Positions 44,640-57,200 of a DNA stretch of 64,000 nt are shown here, piece after piece. The stretch's first letter is position 1; every line of letters starts with the position of its first letter. The notes beneath the pieces are model-generated. The model searched no databases, was not told the DNA's origin, and worked only from the letters and a program-made list of their open reading frames with translations. The position numbers and the translations under genes were made by a program. The DNA is from Corydoras sp. C115 (Eukaryota; Chordata; Actinopteri; Siluriformes; Callichthyidae), in contig JAFMOC010000315.1 in the NCBI GenBank assembly GCA_019802505.1, positions 530,001-594,000 on the forward strand, in the 5' to 3' direction.

Positions 44640-45563
44640 TTAGTCTTCATCCTTCACACCTCTGAGTGTTTTCTTGATGCGGGCGATGTAGAACATGGGT
44701 CCAAGACAAACTCCAAAACATGGGAGTACACCGAACAACATTAAAAAATAACACATTGTCATATTTATGCTGTTTGAAGGGAAAAGCTGTAAAATCATTA
44801 AATAGGGGATCAGTGCCAGCATTGGAAAGTAGATTACAAAGGAAGGTATCAGAACAGAGATGATGTTCTTGATAGCTTTTTTCTTCATCGGAGAACCACT
44901 TTGTTCTCCAGATTTGGCATCACCAGGTCCCTTGTGACACAGTGCCCTCACGATGCCCACCAGACAAGCCACCATGATGAGAAACATTGAGTTTATGATG
45001 ACAGATAGGAACACGATCATGTTAGACGTGGAAAACAAAAACATTAATGTGGCCACGATAAATGTGAGAATCCAGATGATGGCAGAGCAGGCAGCACGAT
45101 ACTCCCACCTCCCCAGCTTCATGAAGAGCACCGGATACAACACCGCCACGAAACGTTCCAAACACAGACTGGTCAGCAGAAGTGGGCAGCCGAAATATAC
45201 GAGCACAGCGAAGGAGGTTGAAATGCGTAGAGTCAGCCCTGCACGTACCTTCGACAGGAAAATGATGTCAAAGGGTAGGTAGAGCGTGTAAATCACACCG
45301 AGTACGGCAAAGTTCAGACCCAGAACCTCAGAGGGAGACAGATTCCTTCGGTTCTTCAGCAGCACATAGAGCAGGACGGCATTAGTTGGAAGGGCGAGTA
45401 CGATGATGGTTGCCAGAAAGGGAATACGCAGAAGAATAGATCCATTCCCATTACAATTAGCAAGTATATCAGCCAGTGAGGTCAGATTTCTTGATGTTGA
45501 AATGTTGGTTTGTAAAGAATCATTGGGCTGGGATAGGATTCTGCTCATAGTGGGATCCTCCAT
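44640..45563 (-). CDS. Divergent class A GPCR, array copy 8, intact (second subfamily)
   Basis: 307 residues, MEDPTMSRILSQPNDSLQTN. With copies 9 and 10 it forms a subfamily with LYLPFDIIF in TM2, GLTLRIS in TM3, altered TM6-TM7 (IPYLMILQLFPSNSINMTMC) and an acidic GVKDED end. Coding exon starts at 45573, leader donor at 45654. The palindrome (45756-45780) has one arm mismatch, and the usual TATA word is changed to CTACAG, so promoter strength may differ. Confidence 0.9.
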   Translation of the reverse strand: MEDPTMSRILSQPNDSLQTNISTSRNLTSLADILANCNGNGSILLRIPFLATIIVLALPTNAVLLYVLLKNRRNLSPSEVLGLNFAVLGVIYTLYLPFDIIFLSKVRAGLTLRISTSFAVLVYFGCPLLLTSLCLERFVAVLYPVLFMKLGRWEYRAACSAIIWILTFIVATLMFLFSTSNMIVFLSVIINSMFLIMVACLVGIVRALCHKGPGDAKSGEQSGSPMKKKAIKNIISVLIPSFVIYFPMLALIPYLMILQLFPSNSINMTMCYFLMLFGVLPCFGVCLGPMFYIARIKKTLRGVKDED

Positions 45564-46309
45564 GATGAGAGTCCTAAATGTCACATTATATCTGATAAGT
45601 GATGATCCACATAATAAAAAGATTTTATTGTATTATATTTCATGCATACTGACCTTGTCCTGGAGGAAGGAGGTTTGTCTTGTGCTCTTTGTAGCTTATT
45701 TCTTGATCTACTAGACAGATTTCACTCTCACCTTACTACAGATCGTTTTGTGAGATATTTGAATATTGTACATTCAAATATGACTAGGCAACTGTGGGCA
45801 GTGATTTAATTCAAATGACAAACCCGCATTAAGCCTTTCGGAGGTTAAAGCAATGAAAACATTTAAAGGTTTAGTTCATGCGGCTCAAATAAGTACAACT
45901 ACTATTCACATGACGAAACCAGTTCGTTAAAAAAACTGACTAGTATGAGAACGTGGTGAGGGGTCAGCGTATGTTTGACACCTAACAGATTCGTCCCCAT
46001 CAGTTTTGCTTGGAGTTTCAGGTCACCTAAACAACACAGCGTTTGTGGGTTAAATACAAAGCATATAAAACCTTTATTATCACTTTATATACATTTATTC
46101 CCATATTGGAAAACTATAGAAGCTGTTGAGGGACAAAGAATTGGGCAAATTCATTCATGCACATACTCACACACGTGAGCAAATTAGTTTCACAGAACAA
46201 GTCGGGCGTTTTGTGAGGGAGCTAACAGCTGTAGCTTCGGATACCCTGTTCTGCATCCTAGATCTGGGCTTAGAATAAAGATCAGGCTTGAAAACTCTAC
46301 AGTGTTGCT

Positions 46310-46400
46310 GGATTTTCCTTAACTACTGACTTGTGGTGTTCTAATTTGTAAGTCACTTTGGATAAAAGCATCTGCTAAATAACTACATGGAAATGTAATA
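46310..46400 (+). mobile_element. L2-type LINE 3' tail fragment
   Basis: Contains TTTGTAAGTCACTTTGG then ATAAAAGCATCTGCTAAAT, as at 150-196. Confidence 0.65.
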
Positions 46401-46509
46401 ATTTTAATTTACTGTTTTAAACTGTGGGAGCAAAGCTGAGCTCGTGGAATAAACCATCATAGACCTCAGCCCAGGAATCAGACCTTAATGTGAGGTGCGA
46501 GAGTTTATC

Positions 46510-46862
46510 CTTTCATTCATTCATTCATTATCTCCCGCTTTATCCTCTATTAGGGTCGCGGTGGGGTTCCCCATGCCCATCCAGGGGAGAACGTCTCGGG
46601 CGCTGGGCAGATACACCCAGGACAGGACGCCGATCCATCGCTGAGCACACACTCACTCACACAGACACACTCTATATGGGGCAATTTTGAGAATTCAATT
46701 TACTTGGTCCATGTTTTTGGACTGTGGGAGGAAACCGGAGAACCCGGAGGAAACCCACGCAGACACGGGGAGAACATGGAAACTCCACCCAGATGGGGAT
46801 TCGAACCGGGAACCCCTAGCGCTGAGAGGCGAACGTGCTAACCACTAAGCCACCGTGCCGCC
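46510..46862 (-). mobile_element. V-SINE with perfect target duplication
   Basis: GCGAGAGTTTATC at 46497-46509 and 46863-46875. Confidence 0.93.
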
Positions 46863-47269
46863 GCGAGAGTTTATCTCCAGATTTAAAAAATGAATAAATA
46901 AATAAATAAATAAAATAAAATAAGAGTCACACTGTGCTGTTGTAATATTTAGACAGGTCTTTTATCAGGTCATTCCAGTTAAATACAGATGCTATTTAAT
47001 TTTTACAACATTACTGATGATGACAAATGAACAAGACGATCGACTACAAACCCCTTATTTTAACATGTTATAATAGGATTTCTATGACAATCACAATATT
47101 TACCAACTATACATTTTCTGCCTAAATCTGTTCAAATGTCATTCTTATTAATATAAAATAAAATGTACTAATATAAATGAACTGTTGGAAGAGTTTATAA
47201 TATATGCGATATATATATAACATGCGATATATGTTTAGAATGTGATCACACAGACAGAATTTTTTTTTT

Positions 47270-47966
47270 TTTTTTAGTCTTCATCCTTCACACCTCTGAG
47301 TGTTTTCTTGATGCGGGAGCATGGTTTAGTCCAGGAAAATTAAGAATTTATTTATTTATTTATTAAGAGTTTATAATATACAGTATAACATGCTATATGC
47401 TATACACAGAGGTGGTTGGTCAGACACAATGCATACAAAGCCGTTATTATGTCACTTTCTATCCATTTATAACCATCTGGAAAAATCAAAGGAGTCATTG
47501 AGGGCAAAGTGTTAGGGCTGGAGCCTATCCCAGTGCTCTTGGTTAAGCTGCCAGGTCATCGCAGTTGATGAGTTGTAATATTTGCTCTTGTAACATTTAG
47601 AAAAGTATTTTATTAGGTTCTTCCAGGTAAATACAGATGCTATTCAAGTTATATTACAGTACAGTAGTTTAATATAACAGTTATTTTAACATGTTATAAT
47701 AGGATTCTATGAGAATTACAATATTTACCAACTATATACTTTCTGCCTAAATCTGTTAAAATGTCGTTCTTATTAATATAAAATAAATGATACTACTAAA
47801 AAAAAAATTTAAGAAAATTATTTAAGAGTTTATAATATACTGTATAACATGCTATATATGTTAAGAATGTAATTATTATGAATTGAATTTTTTTTTTTTT
47901 AGGCTCGATCTTTCACAAACAGAAAGATTTGGCATCACCAGGTCCCTTCTGACGCAGTGCCCAGAA
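47270..47966 (-). pseudogene. Small GPCR relics
   Basis: 47276-47317 matches the last 14 codons of copy 8 (IKKTLRGVKDED stop) and then stops matching. 47930-47966 matches the KGPGDAK loop region. The AT-rich flanks are shared with 44450-44640 and 47980-48005, so a partial unit was duplicated here. Confidence 0.7.
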
Positions 47967-48002
47967 TCTGATCATACAGACAGAATTTTTATATATATTT
48001 TT

Positions 48003-48929
48003 TTAGTCTTCATCCCTCACACCTCTGAGTGTTTTCTTGATGCGGGCGATGTAGAACATGGGTCCAAGACAAACTCCAAATAATGGAACAAGACCAAATG
48101 CTAGAAGAAAATAACATACTATCATATTTATGTTGTTTGGAGGAAGAAGCTGTATAACCATTAAGAAGGGGATCAGTGACAGCATTGGAAAGTAGATTAC
48201 AAAGGAAGGTATCAGAACAGACATGATGTTCTTGATGGCTTTTTTCTTCATCGGAGAACCACTTTGTTCTCCAGATTTGGCATCACCAGGTCCCTTCTGA
48301 CACAGTGCCCTCACGATGCCCACCAGACAAGCCACCATGGCGAGAAACATCGTGTTTATGACGACGGATAGAAACACGATCATGTTAGACATGGAGAACA
48401 AAAACATTAATATGGCCACGATAAATGTGAGAATCCAGATGATGGCAGAGCAGGCAGCACGATACTCCCACCTCCCCAGCTTCATGAAGAGCACCGGATA
48501 CAACACCGCCACGAAACGTTCCAAACACAGACTGGTCAGCAGAAGTGGGCAGCCGAAATAAATGGGCACAGCACAGGCAGTCGAAATGCGTAGAGTCAGC
48601 CCTGCACGTACCTTCGACAGGAAAATTATGTCAAAAGGTAGGTAGAGAGTGTAAATCACACCGAGTACGGCAAAGTTCAGACCCAGAACCTCAGAGGGAG
48701 ACAGATTCTTCCGGTTCTTCAGCAGCACGTAGAGCAGGGTGGCATTAGCTGGAAAGGCGAGTACGATGATGGTTGCCAGAAAGGGAATACGTAGAAAAAT
48801 AGGTCCAGTTGCATTACAATCTGCAAGTATATCAGTCAGTGTGGTCATATTTCTTGAAGATGTCGAAATGTTGGTTTGTAATGAATCATTGGACTGGGAT
48901 GGGATTCTGCTCATTGTGGCATCCTCCAT
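48003..48929 (-). CDS. Divergent class A GPCR, array copy 9, intact
   Basis: 308 residues, MEDATMSRIPSQSNDSLQTN. TM7 is FGLVPLFGVCLGPMFY and the C-terminus GVRDED. TM5 is followed by IVRALCQKGPGDAK, with Arg in place of the Trp found in most copies. The coding exon starts at 48939. The leader donor at 49432 makes the 5' intron about 490 nt instead of 80, because a V-SINE (49055-49399) lies in it. Promoter palindrome variant at 49531-49555 next to GATATAAAG (minus). Confidence 0.9.
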   Translation of the reverse strand: MEDATMSRIPSQSNDSLQTNISTSSRNMTTLTDILADCNATGPIFLRIPFLATIIVLAFPANATLLYVLLKNRKNLSPSEVLGLNFAVLGVIYTLYLPFDIIFLSKVRAGLTLRISTACAVPIYFGCPLLLTSLCLERFVAVLYPVLFMKLGRWEYRAACSAIIWILTFIVAILMFLFSMSNMIVFLSVVINTMFLAMVACLVGIVRALCQKGPGDAKSGEQSGSPMKKKAIKNIMSVLIPSFVIYFPMLSLIPFLMVIQLLPPNNINMIVCYFLLAFGLVPLFGVCLGPMFYIARIKKTLRGVRDED

Positions 48930-49054
48930 GATGAGAATCCTAAATGTCAAATTAGATCTGATAAGTGATGATCCACATAATAAAAAGATTATAATAAGAT
49001 ATGCCTAATTGTCCCACAATAAGAAATTCACCAAAATCACTGATATAATGTATT

Positions 49055-49399
49055 CGATCATTCATTATCTCCCGCTTTATCCTCTATTAGGGTCGCGGTG
49101 GGGTTCCCCATGCCCATCCAGGGGAGAACATCTCGGGCGCTGGGCAGATACACCCAGGACAGGGCGCCAATCCATCGCTGGGCACACACTCACTCACACA
49201 GACACACTTTATATGGGGCAATTTTGAGAATTCAATTAACTTGCTCCATGTTTTTGGACTGTGGGAGGAAACCGGAGAACCCGGAGGAAACCCACGCAGA
49301 CACGGGGAGAACATGGAAACTCCACCCAGATGGGGATTCGAACCGGGAATCCCTAGCGCTGAGAGGCGAACGTGCTAACCACTAAGCCACCGTGCCGCC
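49055..49399 (-). mobile_element. V-SINE in the 5' UTR intron of array copy 9
   Basis: Perfect target duplication ATATAATGTATT at 49043-49054 and 49400-49411. The equivalent intron of copy 10 (52186-52328) still holds the single, unoccupied site. Confidence 0.93.
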
Positions 49400-50284
49400 A
49401 TATAATGTATTAAATCTTATTTAAAACTGACCTTGTGCTGAAGGAATGAAGTACGTCTTGTCCTTCTTGCAGCTCGTTCCTTGACCCATACGTTCTCCAC
49501 TCTCACCTTACTTTATATCCTTTCATAAAATATTTAAATATTGTTTATTCAAATAAGACTAGACAAACTTACAAATCAAATGTGAGTACTCCATTCAAAT
49601 GACCCACCAACATGAAGCCTTTTAGAGAGGAAAAAATAAAAACATGTAAAGGCTCGGTTTATTTAGTGTAAATAAATTCAGCTGTTAATCACATGCAGGC
49701 ACCAGTTAGTTTAAAAAGGACTAGTATAAGTAACCTGTGAGGGGTTAGTTTGTTTGTGACTCTTCAGATCAATTCCTTTTCATTTTTACTTTAATTTTAA
49801 GTTTAACTGAGTGACACAGAGGTGGTTGGTCAGACACAATGCATATCAAGCCGTTATTTTGTCACTTTCTATCCATTTATAGCCATCTGGAAAAATCAAA
49901 GGAGTCATTGAGGGCAAAGTGTTAGGGCTGGAGCCTATCCCAGTGCTCTTGATTAAGCTGCCAGGTCATCGCAGGACAAAGACACAGGCAAATCCTTTCA
50001 CACACATACTCACACAGGGGAGGAATCAAGTAGTTTGTACTGTGGAAGGAACCCTGAGCTCCTGGAGTAAACAATGCTACACGCCATGCCCGCTTTGGCC
50101 TGTTATATAACCTTATTAATTTGAGGTCAAAGCACTTACATCCAGATCTGCTCCCTTTTTCTGAGGAACTAATTTCGAAATGCGTCTTAAACCTGCTCTC
50201 TGCACTCCACCCCATGAGACGATATGTAAAGGAACCACATACGAGAATCACAATATTTACCAACTATATATTTCCTGCCTAAAT

Positions 50285-50595
50285 CTGTTATGGGGGGACG
50301 TTATGGTTAGCGGTTCTCCATGCACATCCAGGGGAGAACGTTTAGGGCACTGGGCAGATACATCCACAGGACTGAGCGCCAATCTATCACTGGACACATT
50401 CACTCATACAGACACACACATTAACACACTCTATATAGGGGCAATTTAGAGCATTCAATTTACCCTGAACCCATGTCTTTTGACTGTGGCAGGAAGCCGG
50501 AGAACCTGGAGGAAGTCCACATGGACACAAGGAGAAAAAAGATTCCAACCTGGATCCCCAGCGCAGAGAGGAGAAACATTAGCTTGTGGACTAAA
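50285..50595 (-). mobile_element. Diverged V-SINE of the array-linked subtype
   Basis: Partner of 43512-43870. The array's 3' flank follows at 50690-51240. Confidence 0.72.
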
Positions 50596-51249
50596 CCATC
50601 TTAGACACGGCTTGTTCGCTCAGCCCAGGAATCAGACCTTCATAATGTGAAGTGAGAGAGTTTATCTCCAGATCTGTTTCCTTCTACCCTCTAAACTTAA
50701 ACCTCATCTTACCAAGAGACCTAAGGCCTTTTCAATCCTTCACTATTACACCGCATCACATATTCACTGTTAGTTCACCTTTGCCGTGTTTTATGCCTGC
50801 TGCGGGTATCAATTTCTAAATTTGTACATATTTAATAAATAGAATTAGGCTGGTCACTAAAAACACTGGAAATCTTTTTTTTAGTACTTTTGTCTGTTAA
50901 AAAAATAAATAAATCAATAAAAAAAAGGTAAATCACACTTTGTGCTGTTGTAACATTTGGTCAAATTTTTTATTATGTCATTCTAGGTGAATACAGATGT
51001 TATTTAACTTTTACAACATTAGTGATGACAAATAACAACATGACCGACTACACACCCCCTTTTTTTTAACGTGTTATTATATGATATCTATAGGAATCAC
51101 AATATTTACCAACTATATATTTCCTGCCCAAATCCGTTCAAATGTCATTCCTATAAATATAAAATAAAATGTACTATTATAAATAAACTGCTGGAAGATT
51201 TTATTCTATATAAGATGCCATATGTGATCATACAGACAAAATTCTATTT

Positions 51250-52175
51250 TTAGTTTTCATCCCTCACACCTCTGAGTGTTTTCTTGATGCGGGCGATGTA
51301 GAACATGGGTCCAAGACAAACCCCAAATAACGGAAAAGTACCAAATGACAGAAGAAAATTACATACTATCATAGTTAAGCTGTTTGGAGGAAGAAGCTGT
51401 ATAATTATTAAGAAGGGGATCACTGACAGCATTGGAAAGTAGATTACAAAGGAAGGTATCAGAACAGACATGATGTTCTTTATAGCTTTTTTCTTCATCG
51501 GAGAACCACTTTGTTCTCCAGATTTGGCATCACCAGGTCCCTTCTGACACAGTGCCCACACAATGCCCACCAGACAAGCCACCATGGTGAGAAACATCGT
51601 GTTTATGACGATGGATAGGAACACGATCATGTTAGACATGGAGAACAAAAACATCAATGCGGCCGCGATAAATGTGAGAATCCAGATGAAGGCAGAGCAG
51701 GCAGCACGATACTCCCACCTCCCCAGCTTCATGAAGAGCACGGATACAACACTGCCACGAAACGTTCCAAACACAGACTGGTCAGCAGAAATGGGCAGCC
51801 AAAAAAAATGGACACAGCAAAGGCATTTGAAATGCGTAGAGTCAGCCCTGCACGTACCTTCGACAGGAAAATGATGTCAAAAGGTAGGTAGAGAGTGTAA
51901 ATCACACCGAGTACGGCAAAGTTCAGACCCAGAACTTCAGAGGGAGACAGATTCTTCCGGTTCTTCAGCAGCACATAGAGCAGGACGGCATTAGCTGGAA
52001 AGCCAAGTACAATGACCGATGCCAGAAAGGGAATACGTAGAAGAAAAGGCCCATTTGCATTACAATTAGCAATTATATCAGCCAGTGAGGTCAGATTTCT
52101 TGAAGATGTTGAAATGTTGGTTTGTAAAGAATCATTGGACTGGGATGGGATTCTGCTCATAGTGGGATCCTCCAT
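51250..52175 (-). pseudogene. GPCR array copy 10, broken by one missing base
   Basis: Start MEDPTMSRIPSQSNDSL (52175) through ERFVAVLYP in one frame, then VLFMKLGRWEYRAACS to GVRDEN in another. The other copies read GAGCACCGGATAC on the plus strand here; this one reads GAGCACGGATAC at about 51735-51746, one C fewer. Promoter variant and leader donor (52329) are otherwise intact. Either a very recent pseudogene or an assembly error. Confidence 0.85.
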
Positions 52176-52654
52176 GATGAGAGTCCTAAATGTCAAATTA
52201 TATCTGATAAGTGATGATCCACATAATAAAAAAGATTATAATAAGATAAGATATGCTCTAATCATCCCACAATAAGAAAATTCACCAAAATCACTGATAT
52301 AATGTATTAAATCTTATTTAAAACTGACCTTGTGCTGAAGGAATGAAGTACGTCTTGTGCTTCTTGCAGCTCGTTCCTTGATCCATACGTTCTCCACTCT
52401 CACCTTACCATATGTCCCTTCATAAAATATTTAAATATTGTATATTCAAATAAGACTAGACAAGCTGACGATGAAATCTGATGAAGTCAAATGTGAGTGT
52501 ATGATTCAATTCAAATGACCCACCAATATGAAGCCTTTCAGAAAGTTTCAAAAAATTTTCAAAAATTTTTTATTATCTAAGGGCTCGGTTTATGTAGTGT
52601 AAATAAATACAGCTATTAATCACATGCAGACACTAATTAGTTTAAAGAAGACTA

Positions 52655-52860
52655 GACTCCTAAATGTCAAATTAGGATTGATAAGGGATGATACACATAA
52701 TAAAAACATTATAATGTATTAGATTTCATGCACACTGAACTTGTCCTGGAGGACGGAAGTACGTCTTGTGCTCCCTGTAGCTCGTTTCTTAATCTATCCA
52801 GATCCCGCGATTAATTATTATATACTGTATACTTTTGTAACATATTTGAAAATTGTAAAT
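52655..52860 (-). pseudogene. Array promoter/leader remnant without a receptor
   Basis: Start-of-gene sequence (CTCCTAAATGTCAAATTAGG), a leader with mutated donor (AAG|TTCAGT near 52741) and a degenerate palindrome (52844-52860), but no coding exon. Confidence 0.7.
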
Positions 52861-53327
52861 TTGAATATTGTATAGACGAACTTCCATATCAAACGTGAGC
52901 CAATGATTCAACTCAAATGACCACTCAACATGAATGCTTTCAGAGAAAAGATACTTTACATATAGTTTATTTAATTTAAGTTAATACAGCAATATATTCA
53001 AATACAAAAAAATGTGATTAATGTGAGAAACCTGTTGGGTGTCAGACACAGAGTTTATAAAACGTTCATTTAGTCAAATTTATTTACAAATCTATTGATG
53101 CACACATTTACTCCTAGAGAAAAATAAGTGAAGTTAGCAGAGTAGTATGTTTTTTACACTGCAGGAGGAATCCCGTGTTCCCTCAGTGAACTTTTGTGAA
53201 CCTCTGCCGTACATGAACCCTGTGCTGTACATGAACCCTGCTTGTATCAAACGTACTGTGCAAAAGAGGGATGATGTCACAAAATGGGGAAAGGATGTAC
53301 TGAATTAAACCAAAAAATAATATTATA

Positions 53328-53703
53328 GGCGGCACGGTGGCTTAGTGGTTTAGCACGTTCGCCTCTCAGCGCTAGGGATTCCCGGTTCGAATCCCCATCT
53401 GGGTGGAGTTTCCATGTTCTCCCCGTGTCCGTGTGGGTTTCCTCCGGGTTCTCCGGTTTCCTCCCACAGTCCAAAAACATGGACCAAGTCAATTGAGTTC
53501 TCCAAATTGCCCCATGTAGAGTGTGTCTGTGTTCATGTCTGTGTGTGTGAGTGTGTGCCCAGCGATGGATTGGCGCCCTGTCCTGGGTGTCTGCCCAGCG
53601 CCCGAGACGTTCTCCCCTGGATGGGCATGGGGAACCCCACCGCAACCCTAATAGAGGATAAAGCGGGAGATAATGAATGAATGAATGAATGAATGAATGA
53701 ATG
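53328..53703 (+). mobile_element. V-SINE, right arm partner follows inverted
   Basis: Target duplication AAAATAATATTATA at 53314-53327 and 53704-53717. The next V-SINE (53720-54071) is inverted. Confidence 0.92.
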
Positions 53704-53719
53704 AAAATAATATTATAAA

Positions 53720-54071
53720 TTCATTCATTCATTCATTATCTTCTGCTTTATCCTCTATTAGGGTCGCGGTGGGGTTCCCCATGCCCATCCAGGGGAGAAC
53801 GTCTCGGGCGCTGGGCAGATAGACCCAGGACAGGACACCAATCCATCGCTGGGCACACACTCACTCACACAGACACTCTCTATTTGGGGCAATTTTGAGA
53901 ATTCAATTCACCTTGACCCATGTTTTTGGACTGTGGGAGGAAACCGGAGAACCCGGAGGAAACCCACGCAGACACGGGGAGAACATGGAAACTCCATCCA
54001 GATGGGGATTCGAACCGGGTATCCCTAGCGCTGAGAGGCGAACGTGCTGACCACTAAGCCACCGTGCCGCG
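53720..54071 (-). mobile_element. V-SINE inserted in the flank of the previous one
   Basis: Near-matching flanks ATATTATAAAT (53709-53719) and ATATTACAAAT (54072-54082), i.e. integration into the first element's target duplication. Confidence 0.9.
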
Positions 54072-54201
54072 ATATTACAAATAATGAAATGATAAATAAT
54101 AAATCAATGGTTTAGTAACATTTAAGAAAAAAAACTGACAGAGTTGTGAATGTATGAAGGGATTAGTGCTTTTCGAACCCAAATTATCCAAATGACTAAA
54201 G

Positions 54202-57200
54202 TCAGCTGACCGCAGGAGATGCATCAGTCTGCAGGCTTCTCAGGACGTTCTCCTGACCCCTAAAGCAGGAAAGTGGGTTGGTCAGTTTGAATCCACATAT
54301 TAAACGGCTATACATACACCGTATGCCACCTGATGTTAAGCCTGTAATGCTAAACATGTGGCTTTATTTGTAATATGTACCTAACCTCACCTCTGGTTCC
54401 ATTTATTCTCTAAGCCTTTGACAAGTGCAGGTTGAAGTGGGATGCAGGGCGATGCTGTTTGCTCAAACGATTGTGAGAGGTTGAAGATCTTTGGAGGAGA
54501 GAAAGCTTCCCAGTCCAGTTCTTCTCCTACTAACCAGGTGGAAGTCCTTCCAGATCTGGAATGCCACTTCCCTCGCTTTCTGATCACACAGGAGTAAAAT
54601 AATAGTTTTTTAAACATATCCACTACAGTATATATGTCTCCTTAACGCTTTAACCACTGCTTTTCATTCATTCATTATCTCCCGCTTTATCCTCTATTAG
54701 GGTTGCGGTGGGGTTCCCCATGCCCATCCAGGGGAGAACATCTCGGATGCTGGGCAGATAGACCCAGGACAGGACGCCAATCCATCGCTGGGCACAGACT
54801 CACTCACACAGACACACTCTATATGGGGCAATTTTTGAGGATTCAATTGACTTGATCCATGTTTTTGGACTGTGGGAGGAAACCGGAGAACCCGGAGGAA
54901 ACCCACGCGGACACGGGGAGAACATGGAAGCTCCACCCAGATGGGGAGTCGAACCGGGAATCCCTAGTGCTGAGAGGAGAACCTGCTAACCACTAAGCCA
55001 CCGTGCCGCCCTTAACCCCTGCTTATGGTTTTAAATAGTTTTTAATACTTATAGCATTGACTAAATCCATTCAACTAACTAGTAAATGTATATGGTTCGG
55101 GGTACTAACCTGCTCCTGCCTGTCCGTGGATCCTTTTTCTTTTTACTAAGCTCCTCCTGTATGCAGCAGACGATGAAGGAGACGGACATTACCAGTATGA
55201 CTATTCCACTTAGCACAGACAACAGTAAAGCCATGTGCAGACCCTGGTCATTCGGCTTTGGGATGCCTGCAGGACAGATTGGGTAGATTCATTGTTTATT
55301 ATTCCAACATATTTTTTTAAATTATTTGGTTCAACAGAGCGACATTGGTTTCTTGTTTGCTTACTCTCACAGATGGGCAGGTAGCTGCTCCATTGTGGAG
55401 AATCTGCAAGCAGAACACACATGATCTTCTCACTGCCCACCAGCTGATAGCCATCTCTGCACCAGAACACCAGAATGGAGCCAACAGAAACCCCAGTCCC
55501 ATGTTCAACATAATACGATCCTCTCCGCGGTGGAAGCAGAAACACACAACTCAAAGCACCTGGAGACAAAGACACAAACATGGCTCAGCCAGGTTAGTGC
55601 CAGACTTAATGTCTGTAAAATATAAGTGGGCTAAAAGGTTGACCCCTGGAGAGAGAGAGAAAATAGCCTTACATTTATGGACTTTTATAATGGCAAATTA
55701 ATATTCATTCATTATCTTGCGCTTTATCCTCTATTAGGGTCGCGGTGGGGTTCCCCATGCCATCCAGGGGAGAACGTTTCGGGCGCTGGGCAGATACACC
55801 CAGGACAGGACGCCAATCTATCGCTGGGCACACACTCACTCACACAAACACACTCTATATGGGGCAATTTGGAGAACTCGATTGACTTGATCCATGTTTT
55901 TGGACTGTGGGGGGAAACCGGAGAACCCGGAGGAAACCCACGCGGACACGGGGAGAACATGGAAACTCCACCCAGATGGGGATTCGAACCGGGAATCCCT
56001 AGTGCTGAGAGGCGAACGTGCTAAACCACTAAGCCACCGTGCCGCCCGCAAATTAATATTTTCAATCTTTTCGATTCCCATTTCTGTGTTTGACTCTGTA
56101 GTGCACTAATGAGTGTGTACTAGACACAGTTTTACTAGTATGCATTATTTCATTCATTCATTCATTATCTCCCGCTTTATCCTCTACTAGGGCCGCGGCG
56201 GGGTTCCCCATGCCTATCCAAGGGAGAACGCCCCGGGCGCCGGGCAGATACACCCAGGACAGGGCGCCAATCCATCGCTGGGCACACACTCACTCACTCA
56301 AACACACTCTATATGGGGTAATTTTGAGAAATCAATTGACTTGATCCATGTTTTTGGACTGTGGGAGGAAACCGGAGAACCCGGAGGAAACCCACGCAGA
56401 CACGGGGAGAACATGTAAACTCCACCCAGATGGGGATTCGAACCGGGAATCCCTAGCGCTGAGAGGCGAACGTGCTAACCACTAAGCCACCGTGCCGCCG
56501 TATGCATTATTTACTACGGATAAAAAGTGTTAACAGCATTGGTTCTGTCTTATATCCATTACTCTTGGTCTTCGATATTGAAATTATTTGCCTCTTGTGA
56601 CTTTTTAAAACGCGGGATATTAGTCCTCGTCTTCCCCGATACCGTCTTTTGTTTATGGACCTTAGTTAGACTAATCGCTGTCAGTCAACATTAACTTTGC
56701 AATTCAAATCTTGTCCTGAGACGTTCAGAACTGTGACCGGTTCAATACACGAAAACAAACAAAGTGCGCCGGCCTCTGTCCACATGTATTTACCCCGAAC
56801 ATGCACCATTTGATCAGGTACCCGTTTTGTTTGTCTGGTGTTGATGACCAAACGTCAAAAGAAACGCATACTGAAATCACACATGTCCTTTAAATCCGTG
56901 TTATTTATACAGACGTGATGCACGTGTGTCACAATGACTAATAGTTTAAGCTAATTGTTGTCAGTCATGCTTGTGTTGTGTTTGCAAGTCAAATGTTGAC
57001 CTAACATTCAGAAACATGATCAGCGCAAGACACTATATTGACTAAAGTACGATGACCTTCGTGACTTGACCTTGGCATTGACCTTTTGAACGAATGTTAA
57101 GCCATATTTAGCGTTAGCAACAGCAGAACATGCAGCAAGATAAAGATAAAGGTCAAACTTGATTTGTACGTTGATGGAAACTTTATTTAATGATGGAACA

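Noticed and set aside
33665..51874. Conserved plus-strand ORFs (MPTRQATMMRN...) in every receptor copy
   Set aside because: Exact antisense shadows of TM3-TM6 coding sequence; conservation follows from the receptors.
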